Shown piece after piece: positions 58,435 to 61,547 of a DNA stretch of 61,547 nucleotides. The notes below the pieces were generated by a model. It was not told the origin of the DNA. It worked only from the letters and a program-made list of their open reading frames with translations, and did not search any database. Origin of the DNA: Betaproteobacteria bacterium (lineage in GTDB: Bacteria; Pseudomonadota; Gammaproteobacteria; Burkholderiales; JAEUOS01); contig JAQGMJ010000066.1 in the NCBI GenBank assembly GCA_028292405.1, positions 1 through 61,547 on the forward strand. Reading direction: 5' to 3'. Numbering within the stretch: position 1 is the stretch's first letter; each line of letters begins with the position of its first letter. A program made the position numbers and the translations under genes.

Positions 58435-59271
58435 ATGTTGACCGCCACGGATTCCCTCAGGAAGACCGACACCATCGCGCCGGTGCCCGCTGTGCCTACC
58501 GCCGCCGCGCACGTTCTGGTCGAAGCCCAGCCCTCTGTACCGCAGCCCGCGGCCGCCGAGCCGCCCCTGGCCCACAACGTCCACGCCGCCGTCGAGCAGG
58601 CCTACCACGGCGCGCCCCTATGCCGCGACGACCTGCAGCACGGCTCGCGCCGCGCCCACTACCTCGCCACCACCATGGCGCACATCGCCTGGCCCGAAGC
58701 CCGGCTGGCGCGCTCGGTGGACGACACCCTGGCCGCCAACCCCACGGGCGACGTCTGGGTCTTCGGCTACGGCTCGCTGATCTGGAACCCGCTGCTGCAC
58801 TTTGCCGAAAAGCGTAGCGCCAAAATCTATGGCTTGCACCGCTCCTTCTGCCTCTGGTCGCGCGTCAACCGCGGCACCCTCGAAGCCCCCGGCCTGGTAC
58901 TGGGCCTGGATAAAGGCGGCGCCTGCGCCGGCGTGGTCTACCGCGTCGAGCGCGCCCGCGCGCGTGAAGAGCTGCTCCTGATGTGGCGCCGCGAAATGTC
59001 CACCGGCGCCTATGTGCCCACCTGGATCAAGACCCGCACCCCCGCCGGCACCGTGCTTTCGCTCGCCTTCGTCATCGACCACACCCTGCCCAGCTACGCC
59101 GGGCGGCTGGACCCCGCCGTCGCCGCGCAAACCATCAACACCGCCGCCGGCCTCTACGGCCCGTGCCTGGACTACTTCACCAATACCGCGCAGGGGCTGG
59201 TGGAGCATGGCATCGATGATCCGGAGATGAGCGCGGTAGGCGCCGCGCTGGCGACCCTGCGCGCCGGCTAG
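58435..59271 (+). CDS. chaC: ChaC-like gamma-glutamylcyclotransferase
   Basis: A 278-residue enzyme that splits glutathione into 5-oxoproline and Cys-Gly. The substrate-binding motif VFGYGSLIWNP is at about 104-114, followed by the ChaC pattern FCLWSRVNRGTLEAPGLVLGL and RREMSTGAYVPTWI, where the Glu acts in catalysis. The first 80 residues are an Ala/Pro-rich extension not needed for the fold, so an internal start such as the ATG near 58675 is possible. Confidence 0.88.
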   Translation: MLTATDSLRKTDTIAPVPAVPTAAAHVLVEAQPSVPQPAAAEPPLAHNVHAAVEQAYHGAPLCRDDLQHGSRRAHYLATTMAHIAWPEARLARSVDDTLAANPTGDVWVFGYGSLIWNPLLHFAEKRSAKIYGLHRSFCLWSRVNRGTLEAPGLVLGLDKGGACAGVVYRVERARAREELLLMWRREMSTGAYVPTWIKTRTPAGTVLSLAFVIDHTLPSYAGRLDPAVAAQTINTAAGLYGPCLDYFTNTAQGLVEHGIDDPEMSAVGAALATLRAG

Positions 59272-59372
59272 GCCGCGCGTTCGGACCGGCGCGCCAAACC
59301 GGGCCAGCCCCGGGGCGGCACTCCCTCCCCCGTTTTCGGCGACAATCGCGTTTTTCCGCCTCCTGTGACTGA

Positions 59373-60482
59373 ATGAAACTCGCCACCCTGAAAGACGGCT
59401 CGCGCGACGGCCTGCTGGCCGTGGTCTCCCGCGACCTCAAAACCGCGAGCATCGCCGACGGCATCGCCCCCACCCTGCAGCGCGCGTTGGACGACTGGAA
59501 CTTCATCGCCCCGCAGCTCGAAGAGCTGTACAACCAGCTCAACGGTGGCAAGGCGAAGCGTCCCTTCGAATTCAACCCCACGCAATGCATGGCCCCACTG
59601 CCGCGCGCCTACCAGTGGGCCGACGGCTCCGTGTACTTGAGCCACCTGCAGCGCATGTCGGCCATGGCCGGCGTCAAGTGGGAAGACGTCAGCACCCGCG
59701 AGCCCATGCTCTACCAGGGCGGCTCCGACGACTTCATCGGCGGCGCCGACGACGTGGTTTTCGCCGAAGAGTCCTGGGGCATCGACTTCGAAGCCGAAAT
59801 CGGCGTCATCCTAGGCGACACGCCGATGCAGACCAAGCGCGACGACGCCCTCGAGCACGTGCGCCTGGTCACGCTCATCAACGACTGGTCCCTGCGCAAC
59901 CTCGTCGCCCGCGAAATCGCCAAGCACTTCGGCTTTTTCCAGTCCAAGCCCGCCACCGCCTTCGCCCCCGTCGTCGTCACGCCCGACGAACTCGGCGAAG
60001 CGTGGAAGGAAGCCCTGCCGCACCTCAACGTCACCATCGCCTGGAACGGCGTGCGCTTCGGGCAGTTGAATGCGGCCGAGGGCGCCAAGTTTAATTTCGC
60101 GGACCTGATCACCCACGCCGCCAAAACGCGCAACCTGCGCGCCGGCACCGTGCTGGGTCTGGGCACCATCAGCAACGCCGGCACCGAGGGCGGCTTCGCC
60201 ACCATCGCCGAAAAGCGCGCGCAGGAAGCCATCGACAAGGCCGCCGGCCACGAAGGCCCGCAAACCGAATTCATGAAATTCGGCGACCGCGTGCGCATCG
60301 AGGTGAAGGACGCCGCCGGCCACTCCCTCTTCGGCGCCGTCGACCAGCAAGTCATCAGCCTGCGCCGCCGCCGCGCTAGCCTGCTCGCGGAAGCCGAAGC
60401 TGCCGCCGTTGCCCAGGCCGCCGCCGACGCCGTGCCCGCCGAAGACGGCGAAACCGACGCCAGCATCACAGTACGGGAGTAA
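59373..60482 (+). CDS. Fumarylacetoacetate hydrolase-family protein
   Basis: A 369-residue FAH-fold enzyme. The metal-site pattern is visible: DFEAEIGVILGD with acidic ligands and LINDWSLRNLVARE, FFQSKPATAFAPVVVTPDELG and GLGTISNAG. Members hydrolyse or hydrate 2,4-dioxo acids and related compounds. An Ala-rich tail of about 40 residues follows the domain. It is convergent with nothing and has no obvious operon partner. Confidence 0.9.
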   Translation: MKLATLKDGSRDGLLAVVSRDLKTASIADGIAPTLQRALDDWNFIAPQLEELYNQLNGGKAKRPFEFNPTQCMAPLPRAYQWADGSVYLSHLQRMSAMAGVKWEDVSTREPMLYQGGSDDFIGGADDVVFAEESWGIDFEAEIGVILGDTPMQTKRDDALEHVRLVTLINDWSLRNLVAREIAKHFGFFQSKPATAFAPVVVTPDELGEAWKEALPHLNVTIAWNGVRFGQLNAAEGAKFNFADLITHAAKTRNLRAGTVLGLGTISNAGTEGGFATIAEKRAQEAIDKAAGHEGPQTEFMKFGDRVRIEVKDAAGHSLFGAVDQQVISLRRRRASLLAEAEAAAVAQAAADAVPAEDGETDASITVRE

Positions 60483-60807
60483 CGCGAGTTTTTCGGTGAC
60501 GTAAGCAGTGATGCGAGCAACGCCGCGAGCAGCCACTGAGCTAGTTCCTCCTTTCGAGGAGAGGCCGCTTAGCAGGTCTCCTCCCCTTCAAGGGGAGGTC
60601 TAAACGAAAACCCGGGTAGGGATGGGGTTGAGCCGCCACAAAGTGAATGCAGTCACGAGTCCTTTGCAAAATCAAAGCCCAATAAATTGAACCACCCTTT
60701 GCAAAAATCGCCGCGCAGTCCGACCCCTTTCCAGGCGCCCATGCGTTTGCATCCGCATGCAGCTCCTCTTCTTCCCCGTCGCCCTTGGCATCGGAATCTT
60801 CCCCGCC
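60483..60807. repeat. Gap with REP-like hairpins
   Basis: CTCCTTTCGAGGAG (60548-60561) and CTCCCCTTCAAGGGGAG (60581-60597) are followed by GGGTAGGGATGGGG, a combination common as an intergenic repeat in this bacterial group. No gene is seen. The last part is the promoter region of the sigma factor. Confidence 0.6.
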
Positions 60808-61407
60808 ATGGCTGACGGCCCCTCCGTCTTCCCGCCGCCCCCCGTCGCCGGCAGCGACGAATCGCTGATGCTCGCCTACGCGCGCGGCGACGTCGCCGCC
60901 TTCGAGGCCCTCTACGCCCGCCACAAGGGCGGCGTCTACCGCTACTTCGTGCGCAGCCTGCGCGAGCCGGGTCTCGCCGACGAACTGTTCCAGGACGTCT
61001 GGGCCAACCTGGTCAAGGCCCGCGCCACCTACACCGTCGAAGCCAAATTCAGCACCTGGCTCTATCGCCTGGCCCACAACCGGCTGATCGACCACTACCG
61101 GCGCGCGCAACTGGTGCAATTCGTGCCTGTCGAAGGCAGTGAGGATGAGGGCGAACCGCTCGACTGGCCCGCCAGCGAAGCCCCCGGCCCCGAGGCGCAA
61201 GTGGCCTCGCGCCAGGCCGCCGCGCAGTTGAAAAAGCTGGTCGAAAGCCTGCCGCCGGCGCAGCGGGAAGCATTCTTGCTTCAGGCCGAAGGCGGCCTTT
61301 CGCTGGAAGCCATCGCGGAAGCAACCGGCACCGGCCGCGAAACGGTGAAAAGCCGGCTGCGCTACGCCTTCGACAAGCTGCGCGCCGGCATGAAGGACCA
61401 TCTATGA
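60808..61407 (+). CDS. ECF-type RNA polymerase sigma factor
   Basis: A 199-residue sigma-70 family member. Region 2 (about 20-90) contains DVAAFEALYARHKGGVYRYFVRSL and DELFQDVWANLVKARATY; region 4 (about 135-190) contains LPPAQREAFLLQAEGGLSLEAIAEATGTGRETVKSRLRYAFDKLR. The start MADGPSV is preferred; an upstream in-frame ATG at 60757 adds a hydrophobic 17-residue stretch unlike the family. It overlaps the next gene by 4 bases, the usual position of an anti-sigma factor. Confidence 0.9.
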   Translation: MADGPSVFPPPPVAGSDESLMLAYARGDVAAFEALYARHKGGVYRYFVRSLREPGLADELFQDVWANLVKARATYTVEAKFSTWLYRLAHNRLIDHYRRAQLVQFVPVEGSEDEGEPLDWPASEAPGPEAQVASRQAAAQLKKLVESLPPAQREAFLLQAEGGLSLEAIAEATGTGRETVKSRLRYAFDKLRAGMKDHL

Positions 61408-61547
61408 CCCAGCCCGACGAAGTCCATTCCGAATTCGAGCGCCGCCTGCTCGAGCAATACCGTGCCGCCGCGGACGAAAAGCCGCCCGCCGCGCTCGACC
61501 GCACCGTGCTCGACAACGCCCGCCGCGCCGCCGCTGAAACCCCGCGC
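61404..61547 (+). CDS. Possible anti-sigma factor (3' truncated by window edge)
   Basis: Forty-eight codons are visible (MTQPDEVHSEFERRLLEQYRA, then Ala/Asp-rich sequence). The ATG overlaps the sigma-factor stop (ATGA), the normal layout of a sigma/anti-sigma pair. The visible part is too short for a family call. Confidence 0.6.
   Translation, partial: MTQPDEVHSEFERRLLEQYRAAADEKPPAALDRTVLDNARRAAAETPR

Overview
The window is high-GC, densely coded DNA that reads as a betaproteobacterial chromosome, most likely order Burkholderiales. The reasons are four orphan Bug/TctC-type periplasmic binding proteins, RraA-like and enolase-superfamily catabolic genes, a CheR/CheB/multi-REC sensor cluster, and short REP-like palindromes. 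This assignment is inferred from gene content only. No rRNA, CRISPR array, integrase or insertion sequence was seen.

Layout: 1-4 kb is a signalling operon (hybrid kinase, CheR, CheB, REC-kinase). 4.2-11.6 kb has a PRC-barrel protein, an OFA-type transporter and a convergent block of ThDP enzyme, Bug protein, RraA-like protein and regulator. 11.8-12.8 kb is a decayed acyltransferase. 13-34 kb is mixed catabolic and exported-protein genes with three more Bug proteins, a second ThDP enzyme, a CACHE/PAS/GAF kinase, a LMW-PTP-like protein lacking its catalytic cysteine, and a GntR regulator with two visible operators. 34.4-35.7 kb is glucarate dehydratase.

The most unusual part is 35.9-53.1 kb. 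It starts with a sigma-54 RNA-repair operon: rtcR, a dyad enhancer, a -24/-12 promoter, a tRNA-like leader RNA, a DIP1984-family gene, rtcB and rtcA. Convergent to it are an RlaP-type nucleotidyltransferase and a small XRE regulator. Alternating TGCAAA half-sites lie between the XRE gene and a near-consensus sigma-70 promoter that points into a roughly 7.5-kb, one-strand array of 29 tRNA or tRNA-like genes (43.0-49.7 kb). By anticodon the array covers all 20 amino acids. Many members are abnormal: a tRNA-Ser(TGA) with a 56-nt insertion in the anticodon loop at the classical intron position, four tRNAs with extra sequence in the T-loop, a tRNA-His with an extended acceptor helix and no CCA, leucine tRNAs without a long variable arm, and a tRNA-Tyr of 98 nt. 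Three copies of a double-hairpin repeat, a boxA-like element, a closed 121-nt stem RNA and a possible large structured RNA (42.5-43.0 kb) lie in or before the array. Genes embedded in or following it encode a tail-anchored double L7/L12-like protein, an FUSC transporter, an HNH nuclease and an EF-G paralog behind two leader-ORF/terminator units. My interpretation is a reserve translation and RNA-repair island that supplies substitute or decoy tRNAs and a second translocase when host tRNAs are cleaved. That function is inference.

The right end (53-61.5 kb) is ordinary: a membrane protein, an MDR oxidoreductase, an exported protein, Tex (with a duplicated 3' end), ChaC, a fumarylacetoacetate-hydrolase-family enzyme, and an ECF sigma factor followed by a truncated gene.
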